Positions 6,522-13,696 of a stretch of 13,696 nt of DNA are shown here, in pieces. The DNA comes from Candidatus Uhrbacteria bacterium. Its GTDB lineage: Bacteria > Patescibacteriota > Patescibacteriia > UBA9934 > GWF2-40-263. Numbering within the stretch: the stretch's first letter is position 1; each line of letters opens with the position of its first letter. The stretch lies in the NCBI GenBank assembly GCA_903831335.1, contig CAIKXH010000124.1, positions 1-13,696 of the forward strand. The letters run 5' to 3'. A model generated the notes under the pieces. That model was not told the origin of the DNA. It searched no databases and saw only the letters and a list, made by a program, of their open reading frames with translations. The translations under genes were made by a program, and so were the position numbers.

Positions 6522-6523
6522 CC

Positions 6524-8107
6524 CTAAAAATTTTCATCCAAACCGATCACGGAAGCAATAGCGATTGTGGAGGAATACGAATAAGGAGAATCGATCTTCG
6601 GACCAATAGAATAGTTTCCAAAAAATACATCTGAAATGTCATCCACTTTTTTGTTCCAATCGTTTCCATAAAGGGCTACGGCAATCGACTCAGATGACAA
6701 AGGGCGCAAAACTCCTTTTGGGTCTACAGCATAGACAATAGGAACCGTCTGAAATTTCACAAGTTTGGTTCCTGGGTGATACGTAACATTTTTTCCAAGC
6801 GGAATTGCTGCGAGAAAATCAGGAGACACTTCCTTTACAGAAGAAAAATCTTTGAACCAGGTGAAAAAAACCTTATCATTTGGAAATGCATGGCGTTTTC
6901 CGTCAGAGGCAAAGAAATAAACAGCTTTACACGGATCGTTTGCATCTGACTTTGCAACACAGGACAATTTTATCAATGACCCAGGAACAGCTTCTGCAGG
7001 ATAAAGTTCATCGGCAAGTGCGAGAGCTTTTGCAATATTTACTCTTCCAGCTCCAACTTTTCCTTGAGCGGGCCCTGTTACATTCATTGGGTCTGCAGAT
7101 AATCGCAAAACGTTCTTTAGATGTTCTGGCTTTAATGTTGGATGCTTTGCAAGAACAAGCGCTGCAGCACCTGAGACGATTGGTGTCGCCATCGATGTTC
7201 CGGACCAATGATCCTGATAGAATCCTTGTTTAAAAGGAGTCCACTGATCATTTTGGTAAACCGTACTCAAAATCATTTCTCCTGGTGCAGAAAGATCTGT
7301 GCAGGTTGCACCGTAATTTGAGAATGTGGATTTTCCATCCTGCTCATCAGAAGAAGCAACGCCAATGATTCCATTATCTGGTGAACCATGACCATCACAC
7401 GCGGGATAAATCGGAACATCATCAACGTTAATTCCACCGTCTTTTGTATTTCCCACCGCAGCAACAATAAGAACCCCCGCTTTATTCGCTGCCTGAATAG
7501 CCGCTTCAAGTTGGGGGTCATCATCAAACCCTGTGAAACTTAAATTGATAATCTTTGCTCCGTTTTTTACCGCATAATCAATCCCTTCTTTTGCTGTAAG
7601 AGAATTTCCAATTCCCATGTTATCTAAAATTCGGACACTCATGAGCTTAACCTTCCAACTGATTCCCGCGATTCCCACCTCATTATTCGTTGTCGCCCCA
7701 ATCATTCCCACAATGATTGTTCCGTGAGAAACAGCACCTTCATCATATACTTCAAACGGAGTAGGTACGGGCGTATCATCTTGATCAACAAAATCCCAAC
7801 CATAGACATCATCAACAAAACCATTCAGGTCATCATCGACCCCATTTTTGGGAACCTCTCTTGGATTTACCCATGTATTTTGTACAAGATCAGGATGATC
7901 TAAATCAAAACCTGTATCTAAAATGGCAACGACGACATCTGCAGATCCGGTTGTTGTTTGCCATGCGACCGGCGCCTGTATTTTTTGCAAGTACCATTGG
8001 TCAGAAAAATAGATATCGCTTGGCAAAACAGACGCAAAAACCGGCGAGGCAACAAGCCACGACAGAACAAAAAATAATGAACGTGTTTTGATACTTAAAA
8101 TTTTCAT
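6524..8107 (-). CDS. Secreted S8 (subtilisin-like) serine peptidase with C-terminal CPR-type module
   Basis: An exported subtilase, 527 residues from the chosen start. Numbering from the further ATG at 8167: signal peptide about 21-45 (MKILSIKTRS then a hydrophobic core, likely cut after PVFA), then directly the S8 domain with D84 (AILDTGFD), H148 (SHGT), oxyanion N240 (AAVGN) and S325 (GTSMATP). An acidic insert, DDDLNGFVDDVYGWDF (111-126), may bind calcium. No I9 propeptide is present between signal and catalytic domain. A C-terminal module (about 397-525; DPCKAVYFFASDGKRHAF, GKNVTYHPGTKLVKF) also ends the protein at 10257-11720. The last residues are DENF. The start at 8107 is preferred because the 20 upstream residues would put a charged stretch before the signal and derive from a direct repeat. 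Its catalytic domain resembles that of the adjacent S8 gene, suggesting duplication. The substrate is unknown. Confidence 0.93.
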   Translation of the reverse strand: MKILSIKTRSLFFVLSWLVASPVFASVLPSDIYFSDQWYLQKIQAPVAWQTTTGSADVVVAILDTGFDLDHPDLVQNTWVNPREVPKNGVDDDLNGFVDDVYGWDFVDQDDTPVPTPFEVYDEGAVSHGTIIVGMIGATTNNEVGIAGISWKVKLMSVRILDNMGIGNSLTAKEGIDYAVKNGAKIINLSFTGFDDDPQLEAAIQAANKAGVLIVAAVGNTKDGGINVDDVPIYPACDGHGSPDNGIIGVASSDEQDGKSTFSNYGATCTDLSAPGEMILSTVYQNDQWTPFKQGFYQDHWSGTSMATPIVSGAAALVLAKHPTLKPEHLKNVLRLSADPMNVTGPAQGKVGAGRVNIAKALALADELYPAEAVPGSLIKLSCVAKSDANDPCKAVYFFASDGKRHAFPNDKVFFTWFKDFSSVKEVSPDFLAAIPLGKNVTYHPGTKLVKFQTVPIVYAVDPKGVLRPLSSESIAVALYGNDWNKKVDDISDVFFGNYSIGPKIDSPYSYSSTIAIASVIGLDENF

Positions 8108-8145
8108 TTTGATCTTTCTTTGAAATTTGGAATTTTCATTTTGAT
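8099..8145. repeat. 15-bp direct repeat at the S8 peptidase start
   Basis: AATTTTCATTTTGAT occurs at 8099-8113 and 8131-8145, a 32-bp period. On the minus strand each copy contains ATGAAAATT. The downstream copy provides the signal-peptide start (ATG at 8107), while the ATG of the other copy is out of frame. The repeat occupies most of the short gap between the two S8 genes and explains the spurious N-terminal extension to 8167. Confidence 0.75.
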
Positions 8146-8154
8146 ACTTTTTCC

Positions 8155-10203
8155 TCAGGGATTCCATGTAGCGATCGACAACCCACTTCTTGCAGACTTC
8201 TCAAAGGCAAAAAAACCACCAATCACATTCAGGGACACATCAAATGCACGCACTTGTGGACCACCGAGTGATTTTGGGACAGAATAAATTTCTGCAATTC
8301 CATTTTTATTTACATCTCCTGCAACAACCTGAATTCCTCCCGTAAAATTGAGCGGGAGAACTAGAGAAGAAGAAATAGGTGCGCCTGTAGCGCTAAAGAT
8401 TCCGACCCATGGTGCGGAACGTGATTCTGCAGAAACAAGAATTTGATCTACTTTTTGATCTCTGTTGTGCAACGTTGAAACGCGCAAACCAGATTTTAGA
8501 AATGTAAGCGCAGAAAAATCTCTGACATATCTTCCATTTGCATCAAATACTTTCACGCGATGCGCCTTATCTGCTCCACCCAAAGAAACAACAATCTCTT
8601 GATCTAGATCATCGTCAAAATTTCCGACAGAAACAAATACAGGAAACGCTGTGCGACCAAATGGATAAAAAGATCCGATTATGTCACCACGTTTTGAAAA
8701 TATCCGTACCTGTCCGTTTCCACCTTGATCTTGAGTGACCAGTATTTCATCTAAACCATCATGGTTTATGTCCCCTGTTGCAACATGAACTCCTTTACGA
8801 TCTGTTGTATCAAATGCAAAAAATTGACCAATAACTTTTCCGCTCAGATCAAAAATTCGTATATGCGGTCCGCCTCCAGCACCAGGACCTGTCACAATTT
8901 CTTCAATACCATCTCCATTTACATCTCCGGCAGCAACCCGAACACCTCCACGAAAATTTTTATTATATGCAAGAAATGATGCGAGTTCTTTACCTCGACC
9001 ATCTAAACGCTTCACGATTGGTAATGCTCCGGCCCCTTGGGCAACGATCAATGATCCAGATGGGTGTAGATTTGAATTTGTGGAATCCGCACCAGCAGAA
9101 CTTCCAACAAATTGTGCAGCAACTTGTATTGCACGTTCAATATTAAGAGAACCCGCACCTAAACGCGCGCGCTCCTCTTGTGTTTCTGTCAAAATAGGAT
9201 CTGCAGACAACATGAGCGACAAGCGAACTTGCTCTGGAGTCAGGAGAGGATACACGCTTCGCAAACGTGCAACCGCCGCCGTAACCATTGGAGCTGCAAC
9301 AGACGTTCCTTCAAAAGGACTTCCATAAGAAGTTGCGTACAAAAAATTCAGATCATTATGGTACACAGCCCCAAAAACGTTAACCCCTGGAGCTGCGAGA
9401 TCAACACAATTAGATCCATCATTCGAGAATGTGGCTTTTTTTCCGTTTTGTTCTAGAGCTGCAACACCAATGACACGATTCTTTCCGATGCGCGTATCAA
9501 AACACGCAGGAAACGTTGGATCACGATCAACATCCAGACCTTCATTTCCAACGGCCGCAACAACAACGACCCCTTGATCCACAGCCCACTCAATCACTTG
9601 CTGCAATTGATCATCTGGTTTTGTTGAAACTAAACTCAAATTAATAACATCAGCTCCATTTTTAACTGCGTATGTAATCGCATCACGTACTTGCAGCGTG
9701 GTTCCTTTTCCTTTTGAATCCAAAATGCGAAGCGGCATGATTTTTGCATTCGGTGCAATCCCCACAATTCCCTTTCCATTATTCGCTTGTGCGGCAATCA
9801 TTCCGGCAAGTAATGTTCCGTGAGAAACAATCGTGTCATCTGCTTTTGGATCAGAAATATCTGGACTAGGATCTGTGTCATTTCCAACAAAATCCCAACC
9901 ATGAACATCATCTTCAAAGCCATTATTGTCATTATCTTTACGATCCCCTGCAATCTCACCTGTATTTGTCCAATATTGATTCTGCAAATCCTCATGCTTC
10001 AGATCAAATCCAGCATCCAAAATCGCCACAATACTTACTTTCCCTTCTTGAACAGTGGCTGGAACATGAATTGCTTTTAAATACCAAAGCTCGCTGATAA
10101 ACGGATCTTTTGTGGATTGAGCATTTACAACAAACACACCCGACAACAGAAGGGTGCCAAGCGCCAAAATGGGCCATATTTTTCGAAAAAACAAAACCGC
10201 CAT
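8155..10203 (-). CDS. Secreted S8 serine peptidase with C-terminal FG-GAP/VCBS-type repeats
   Basis: A 682-residue exported subtilase. The signal peptide is about 1-28 (hydrophobic core PILALGTLLLSGVFVV, likely cut after NA). The S8 domain follows immediately, without an I9 propeptide: D63 (AILDAGFD), H128 (SHGT), N220 (AAVGN), S301 (GTSVAAP). An acidic insert, DNDNNGFEDDVHGWDF (90-105), parallels the neighbour's. After a Ser/Asn linker (about 368-380) come about five propeller-type FG-GAP repeats (418-682), with GDVNGDGIEEIVTG (427-439) and GDINHDGLDEILVT (477-490) as clear calcium loops. The later loops are degenerate (NFDDDLDQ, NRDQKVDQ, DVNKNGIAE). All triad residues are present, so it is probably active. 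An extended -10 (TGCTACAAT) lies 11 bp before the start. The repeats probably mediate binding to a surface partner (inference). Confidence 0.93.
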   Translation of the reverse strand: MAVLFFRKIWPILALGTLLLSGVFVVNAQSTKDPFISELWYLKAIHVPATVQEGKVSIVAILDAGFDLKHEDLQNQYWTNTGEIAGDRKDNDNNGFEDDVHGWDFVGNDTDPSPDISDPKADDTIVSHGTLLAGMIAAQANNGKGIVGIAPNAKIMPLRILDSKGKGTTLQVRDAITYAVKNGADVINLSLVSTKPDDQLQQVIEWAVDQGVVVVAAVGNEGLDVDRDPTFPACFDTRIGKNRVIGVAALEQNGKKATFSNDGSNCVDLAAPGVNVFGAVYHNDLNFLYATSYGSPFEGTSVAAPMVTAAVARLRSVYPLLTPEQVRLSLMLSADPILTETQEERARLGAGSLNIERAIQVAAQFVGSSAGADSTNSNLHPSGSLIVAQGAGALPIVKRLDGRGKELASFLAYNKNFRGGVRVAAGDVNGDGIEEIVTGPGAGGGPHIRIFDLSGKVIGQFFAFDTTDRKGVHVATGDINHDGLDEILVTQDQGGNGQVRIFSKRGDIIGSFYPFGRTAFPVFVSVGNFDDDLDQEIVVSLGGADKAHRVKVFDANGRYVRDFSALTFLKSGLRVSTLHNRDQKVDQILVSAESRSAPWVGIFSATGAPISSSLVLPLNFTGGIQVVAGDVNKNGIAEIYSVPKSLGGPQVRAFDVSLNVIGGFFAFEKSARSGLSIATWNP

Positions 10204-10214
10204 AAGACGGTTCT

Positions 10215-10223
10215 ATTGTAGCA
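10215..10223 (-). promoter_or_regulatory. Candidate extended -10 promoter (TGCTACAAT) for the S8 peptidase pair
   Basis: On the minus strand TGC plus TACAAT forms an extended -10 element, with 11 bp from the hexamer to the ATG at 10203. A -35 match is poor (TTGGGG at about 20 bp spacing). If used, the leader would be only about 5 nt and the start would have no Shine-Dalgarno. The 53-bp gap to the upstream gene holds no hairpin terminator, so readthrough is also possible. Confidence 0.4.
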
Positions 10224-10256
10224 TAAACCACTTCACATTGCCCCAATCTTCATCTA

Positions 10257-11720
10257 TTAAAAATTCTGACTGATACTGCCGACCAATATTCGCTCCTGTG
10301 CAGGACTATAATCCGATGCTAAAACAATTGGCTCCCCAAAAGTGTAATTTTTGTAAAACACATCAGAAATATCATCAATCTGTTTGTTCCAAATTGCTCC
10401 GTACAATGCAGCTGCTACAGCTTCTGTTGAAACCGCTCTGAGAACCCCTCCTTTGGAAACAGCATACACCTGTGGTGATGTTTGAAACTTGACCATCTTC
10501 ACCCCAGGACGATATGTCACGTTTTTTCCAAGCGTAAGAGACGAAAGAAAATCTGCGGACACTTCCTTCACTGTTGAGAAATCTGTAAACCAAGAAAAAT
10601 AAACTTTATCATTTGTGAATGCGTGACGCTTACCGTCTGTGGCGTAAAAATAAACAGCCTTACATGGATCATTCACTCCAGCACCAACTGAACATGCAAG
10701 TTTGATAAGCGAACTTTGCGGAGCTGTTCCTTCAGTAACAGGAGGTTGAACAACGACAGGAGGAGGAACGACGATCGTCTCAGTAAGTTGATACACGAGT
10801 GAGACGGCGTCATCATCTGAACCCACAGCATAAATATGCGTTGCATCTTTTATATATGCACCGAAAAACTTTTTCTGTGTACCATCAAACGTTTTTGTTT
10901 GCCATGTTTCTCCGGCATCTGAAGAAGAAATGAGAATTTTATCTCCAACAATGACAACCTGATCCCCCAAAACATCTATTGAATACAGAGCTTGATATGA
11001 TAATCCTGAAATCACAACAGGAGTCCAAGTGCTTCCGCCATCAACGGTCTTCAAAACAGTCCCCATGGTTCCGACAATAAATCCTTTTGTTGCAGACACA
11101 AAGTGAACAGCATTCAATGTTTCTCTTGTTCCGCTGTTAATTTCTGCCCAAGACGTTCCTGACAAAATCAATTTGAATATTTTTCCATCTGCTCCAACAA
11201 TCCAGCCTGTTCCATTTCCTCTATCTTCTACCCCAAAGAGATCTGTTGTGATTCCAAGCGATTGTGAATCCCAATTTCCCGTTGCGTTTGCATAATTTCT
11301 ATATGTTCCACCAGCACCGACAAGATAACCAGTACTTGACCCAGAAGCTGTCTTTACATCAATTCCATATAAGTTATTTGCTATACCAAAATTGTAAACA
11401 GACCATGTGAGCCCATGGTCTGAAGAAATTTCATTTATTCCACCTGATCCAATTACAAGCAAATCTCCGTTCGGCATTGTTGTGAAATCAACAAAAGTAA
11501 CATTTTGTGCCTCAAAGGACTTTATCCATGTTTTTCCATTGTCTGTTGAGTAAAAAATTCTTCCTCCACTTCCGGCCGCAACAAGATTATTTCCGCTTTG
11601 GGTAATCGTTCGAAACGACTGCGCGTCTCCAGACGAAAGAACAGACCAGTCTGCCGCAGAAGCAATCTGAGCTGAAAATCCAAATAAAACTAACGCGAGA
11701 AAAAAGATTTTGATTTTCAT
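10257..11720 (-). CDS. Secreted Asp-box beta-propeller (YCF48/BNR-like) protein with C-terminal CPR-type module
   Basis: 487 residues from the chosen start. Numbering from the further ATG at 11759: signal peptide 14-35 (MKIKIFFLALVLFGFSAQ, cut near ASA), then a propeller (about 37-325) with four Asp-box motifs, S/T-x-D-x-G-x-T-W: STDNGKTW (71-78), SSDHGLTW (112-119), TVDGGSTW (238-245) and SSDAGETW (279-286). These resemble YCF48/photosystem-II-stability-type folds and sialidase BNR repeats. No sialidase catalytic residues were sought or seen. A Pro/Val linker (329-345) leads to the module shared with the S8 gene (about 349-475; DPCKAVYFYATDGKRHAF, GKNVTYRPGVKMVKF). The C-terminus is SISQNF. 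The start at 11720 is preferred because the 13 upstream residues would precede a complete signal peptide. It lies 49 bp downstream of the ligase gene, so it is probably co-transcribed. The role is unknown; it may be structural or binding. Confidence 0.9.
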   Translation of the reverse strand: MKIKIFFLALVLFGFSAQIASAADWSVLSSGDAQSFRTITQSGNNLVAAGSGGRIFYSTDNGKTWIKSFEAQNVTFVDFTTMPNGDLLVIGSGGINEISSDHGLTWSVYNFGIANNLYGIDVKTASGSSTGYLVGAGGTYRNYANATGNWDSQSLGITTDLFGVEDRGNGTGWIVGADGKIFKLILSGTSWAEINSGTRETLNAVHFVSATKGFIVGTMGTVLKTVDGGSTWTPVVISGLSYQALYSIDVLGDQVVIVGDKILISSSDAGETWQTKTFDGTQKKFFGAYIKDATHIYAVGSDDDAVSLVYQLTETIVVPPPVVVQPPVTEGTAPQSSLIKLACSVGAGVNDPCKAVYFYATDGKRHAFTNDKVYFSWFTDFSTVKEVSADFLSSLTLGKNVTYRPGVKMVKFQTSPQVYAVSKGGVLRAVSTEAVAAALYGAIWNKQIDDISDVFYKNYTFGEPIVLASDYSPAQERILVGSISQNF

Positions 11721-11769
11721 ATTATAACCCATGATACAACAATTCAAAATCCAACACAAAACCGACTAT

Positions 11770-13696
11770 TTAATTTTGTACCTCTAATGAACGAATGAAT
11801 GCATCTGCATGTGCCCCTGCTTCAGGTTTCAATTTCTTATACTTATTTGCTGTCACAATGGCTTTCTCTACCTGCCCCGTTGTTGCATATGCCGCAGCTA
11901 AATTTGCATTTAGATCTAGTTGCTCGGGAAAAAATTTAATCGCCTGTTCATATAATATAATCACCTTAGCATAATCTCTCACCTCGGCAAAATAATTAAT
12001 TAAATCCAAAATTCCTTGAAGACTAGAAACTTTTAATCCAGCATCTATTGCGAGAAACCCAAACTCCGCAGCTTTTGCGTCTTGTCCATTTTTTCCATAC
12101 AAGACTGATAACACCCAAAACAACTTAATGCTATTTGGAATTTTCAGACGAATGTTTTCTAGTAATTGAATCGCTTCAGGAATTTTTCCCTCAATCTCCA
12201 ATTGAGTTGCTTTTACCAAGTACGGTTCTGTGCGTACTGGCGTAAGTTCTATCGCCTTGTTCACAGCATCTTTTGTCCGATCATCAATTGCCACCTTATT
12301 GATAAACGCTTTCATTAATCCCATGTCTGCTCTCTGATACCAATATTCTCCACGTTTTGGATGTAGCTTCAATAAAATATCGTATTGCTCAATAGATGCC
12401 TGTACATAATCTTTTGCCATCTGAGTGTTTCCATTTTTATTATAAATAAGTTTTGCATTCGAATGAAAAGCCTTTCCGACCGGATTGCGGTCATAAATAA
12501 AGGAAATCTCATCAATAGATTTCAACATTCTAAATCGGTTCACATCATTCGATTCTCTACTTGCGTTCGATAATAAACAGAAATAATTATAGGTTGGTAA
12601 AACAAATTTCGTACAAAAAAGAATGAAAATCAAAGAAAAAAGAATCATCAAAATATTGCGACTAGACACCCTCCTTGTTTCAAGAAGTTCTATGCTCTTT
12701 TGATCGACACTCAAATAAACAATCAAAGCTGCGAAAAACGACAAAGAGAAGAATGTTCCGACTGTATCAAATACAAAAAAATTTTGTGCTAAATAGGCAA
12801 CAAGTCCAAAAATGAACAGAGATTCCTGAAGATCATCAATCCTCTTTTGTTTTCGTGCCCAATAAATTGCCTTAAAAAGGCAAACTAAAAAGAATCCATA
12901 GATTGCCAAACCAATAACCCCAGAACTTACAAGAATTTCTATGTACGCATTGTGAGGCTTGTCTGTATAACTTGCTTCATTTTCATAAAGGACAGAAGAG
13001 TAATATTTCTCTGATATAGCATAATAATTCTCATACCCAAAACCCATAAATGGATGTTCTTTCACACCCAAAAATGCCATTTTCCAAAATTCGATACGAC
13101 TACCAGAACTTTGATCGTCAAATCGAACATAGCGACTAAAAAAGGAGTTTGTTGGAACAAAAGATCTTGCAAGAAAAAACCCTGACAAAAGCACTACAAT
13201 CACAATAAGAGGAACGAGTACTTTCTTTTTACCCTGCATTCTTTTCTGAAAAGAAACATAAAGAGCAACGAGCCCTCCCACCACCAACCCTAAAAACACA
13301 CCACGAGTTCCCGTTACAGCGATACCTGAAAAAATAATGAGAGTGGCGATGATGTAACCAGGAGACCAAGTATTTTGAGATTTTATTTTCGTGAGTGCGA
13401 TTAAAAGAGGAAAAATCAAATAAGACGCAAGATAAATCGGATTCCCCATAAGACTTGATGAACGCGGCCATTTTTCACCAAGATCAGGAACGAGATGCAC
13501 TAACTCAAAAAGTGCATAGGTGGAAATTAACACAGCTGTCACAACAAAAACGGATTCGGCTCTTTTCCAAGACGCACGATCAAAAAATATATAGAACAGA
13601 ACCAAAAGAAGCCACGAAGAAAGCAAAAGAATAATTCCCCCAAATCGAATATCATTTCCCAGAAAACTATTTACTGGATCAAACCCGAAAACTGAA
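11770..13696 (-). CDS. O-antigen ligase/polymerase-like (Wzy_C) membrane protein with C-terminal TPRs, N-terminus outside window
   Basis: The frame is open to the right edge. Its first codons read SVFGFDPVNSFLGNDIRFGG, matching the conserved early loop of such proteins, so the true start lies outside and the TTG at 13626 is not the start. 641 residues are visible, with about ten hydrophobic helices. Wzy_C/WaaL-type motifs include SLMGNPIYLASYL, TGTRG (13314-13300), SGSRIEFWKMAF followed by HPFMGFGYENY, and KPHNAYIEILVSSGVIGL with the key His-Asn at 12954-12949 in the large outer loop. These enzymes join or polymerise lipid-linked glycans outside the inner membrane. After the last helix, about 270 residues (from near 12580) form TPR-like helical pairs (e.g. 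PEAIQLLENIRLKIPNS, LNANLAAAYATTGQVEKAI). Ligase versus polymerase cannot be separated by sequence alone. Confidence 0.9.
   Translation of the reverse strand, partial: SVFGFDPVNSFLGNDIRFGGIILLLSSWLLLVLFYIFFDRASWKRAESVFVVTAVLISTYALFELVHLVPDLGEKWPRSSSLMGNPIYLASYLIFPLLIALTKIKSQNTWSPGYIIATLIIFSGIAVTGTRGVFLGLVVGGLVALYVSFQKRMQGKKKVLVPLIVIVVLLSGFFLARSFVPTNSFFSRYVRFDDQSSGSRIEFWKMAFLGVKEHPFMGFGYENYYAISEKYYSSVLYENEASYTDKPHNAYIEILVSSGVIGLAIYGFFLVCLFKAIYWARKQKRIDDLQESLFIFGLVAYLAQNFFVFDTVGTFFSLSFFAALIVYLSVDQKSIELLETRRVSSRNILMILFSLIFILFCTKFVLPTYNYFCLLSNASRESNDVNRFRMLKSIDEISFIYDRNPVGKAFHSNAKLIYNKNGNTQMAKDYVQASIEQYDILLKLHPKRGEYWYQRADMGLMKAFINKVAIDDRTKDAVNKAIELTPVRTEPYLVKATQLEIEGKIPEAIQLLENIRLKIPNSIKLFWVLSVLYGKNGQDAKAAEFGFLAIDAGLKVSSLQGILDLINYFAEVRDYAKVIILYEQAIKFFPEQLDLNANLAAAYATTGQVEKAIVTANKYKKLKPEAGAHADAFIRSLEVQN

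Noticed and set aside
8155..8167. A 13-bp overlap of the two S8 genes with the downstream start at 8167
   Set aside because: The extension places 20 charged or polar residues before a complete signal peptide and comes from a direct repeat. The ATG at 8107 is the better start.
11721..11726. Perfect TATAAT directly before the ATG at 11720 as a promoter
   Set aside because: It abuts the start codon, so transcription would begin inside the signal peptide codons. The -35 match at 15 bp spacing is weak, and readthrough from the gene 49 bp upstream is more likely.
13624..13626. TTG codon as the start of the O-antigen ligase-like gene
   Set aside because: The same frame stays open to the window edge and encodes family-like sequence (SVFGFDPVNSFLGN), so the gene is truncated by the window.
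1..13696. Recoded UGA (as in Gracilibacteria or SR1)
   Set aside because: TGA ends the genes at 3011-3013 and 8155-8157, and no in-frame TGA is needed inside any coding sequence.

Overview
The window looks like a piece of a Patescibacteria (CPR) chromosome, perhaps from an Uhrbacteria- or Magasanikbacteria-like lineage. This rests on recall and not on a search. Three things suggest it: secreted proteins carrying a C-terminal module with a 'DPCKAVYF...DGKRHAF' signature that I associate with this group, an O-antigen-ligase/TPR fusion, and small genes packed between palindromic repeats. The standard genetic code fits, because TGA is used as a stop at 3011-3013 and 8155-8157 and tryptophans are TGG. 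The theme is cell-surface polysaccharide assembly plus secreted or surface proteins.

Layout. A plus-strand gene fragment (1-372), open at the left edge, converges on a long minus-strand run. The two meet at a bidirectional terminator at 373-408. All other genes read right to left. In transcription order they are: an O-antigen ligase/polymerase with C-terminal TPRs (11770-13696, open at the right edge), a secreted Asp-box beta-propeller protein (10257-11720), two tandem secreted S8 subtilases (8155-10203 and 6524-8107), an extended-SDR nucleotide-sugar enzyme (5396-6412), a polyprenol-phosphate-type GT2 (4616-5281) with its DUF2304 membrane partner (4177-4515), a rhamnosyltransferase-like GT2 (3011-4060), and two GT4 glycosyltransferases (1692-2903 and 389-1585).

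How they may work together (inference): the SDR enzyme makes a nucleotide sugar. The DPM1-like GT2 and DUF2304 protein load and/or flip a lipid-linked sugar. The GT2 and the two GT4 enzymes extend a glycan, and the Wzy/WaaL-like protein polymerises it or ligates it. The three exported proteins (propeller, subtilase, subtilase) would act outside the membrane. Two of the three share the same C-terminal module.

The most unusual feature is the non-coding DNA. Every gap between 1586 and 6523 is almost exactly filled by a palindromic element of about 80-107 bp, from five sequence families. One family occurs twice as direct copies bracketing a single glycosyltransferase gene. A sixth palindrome sits in frame inside a GT4 gene, and a 15-bp direct repeat sits at the start of one subtilase. 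The gaps right of 10 kb are short and lack such elements. No RNA gene, CRISPR array or transposase was seen, and no stretch over 300 bases lacks a gene.
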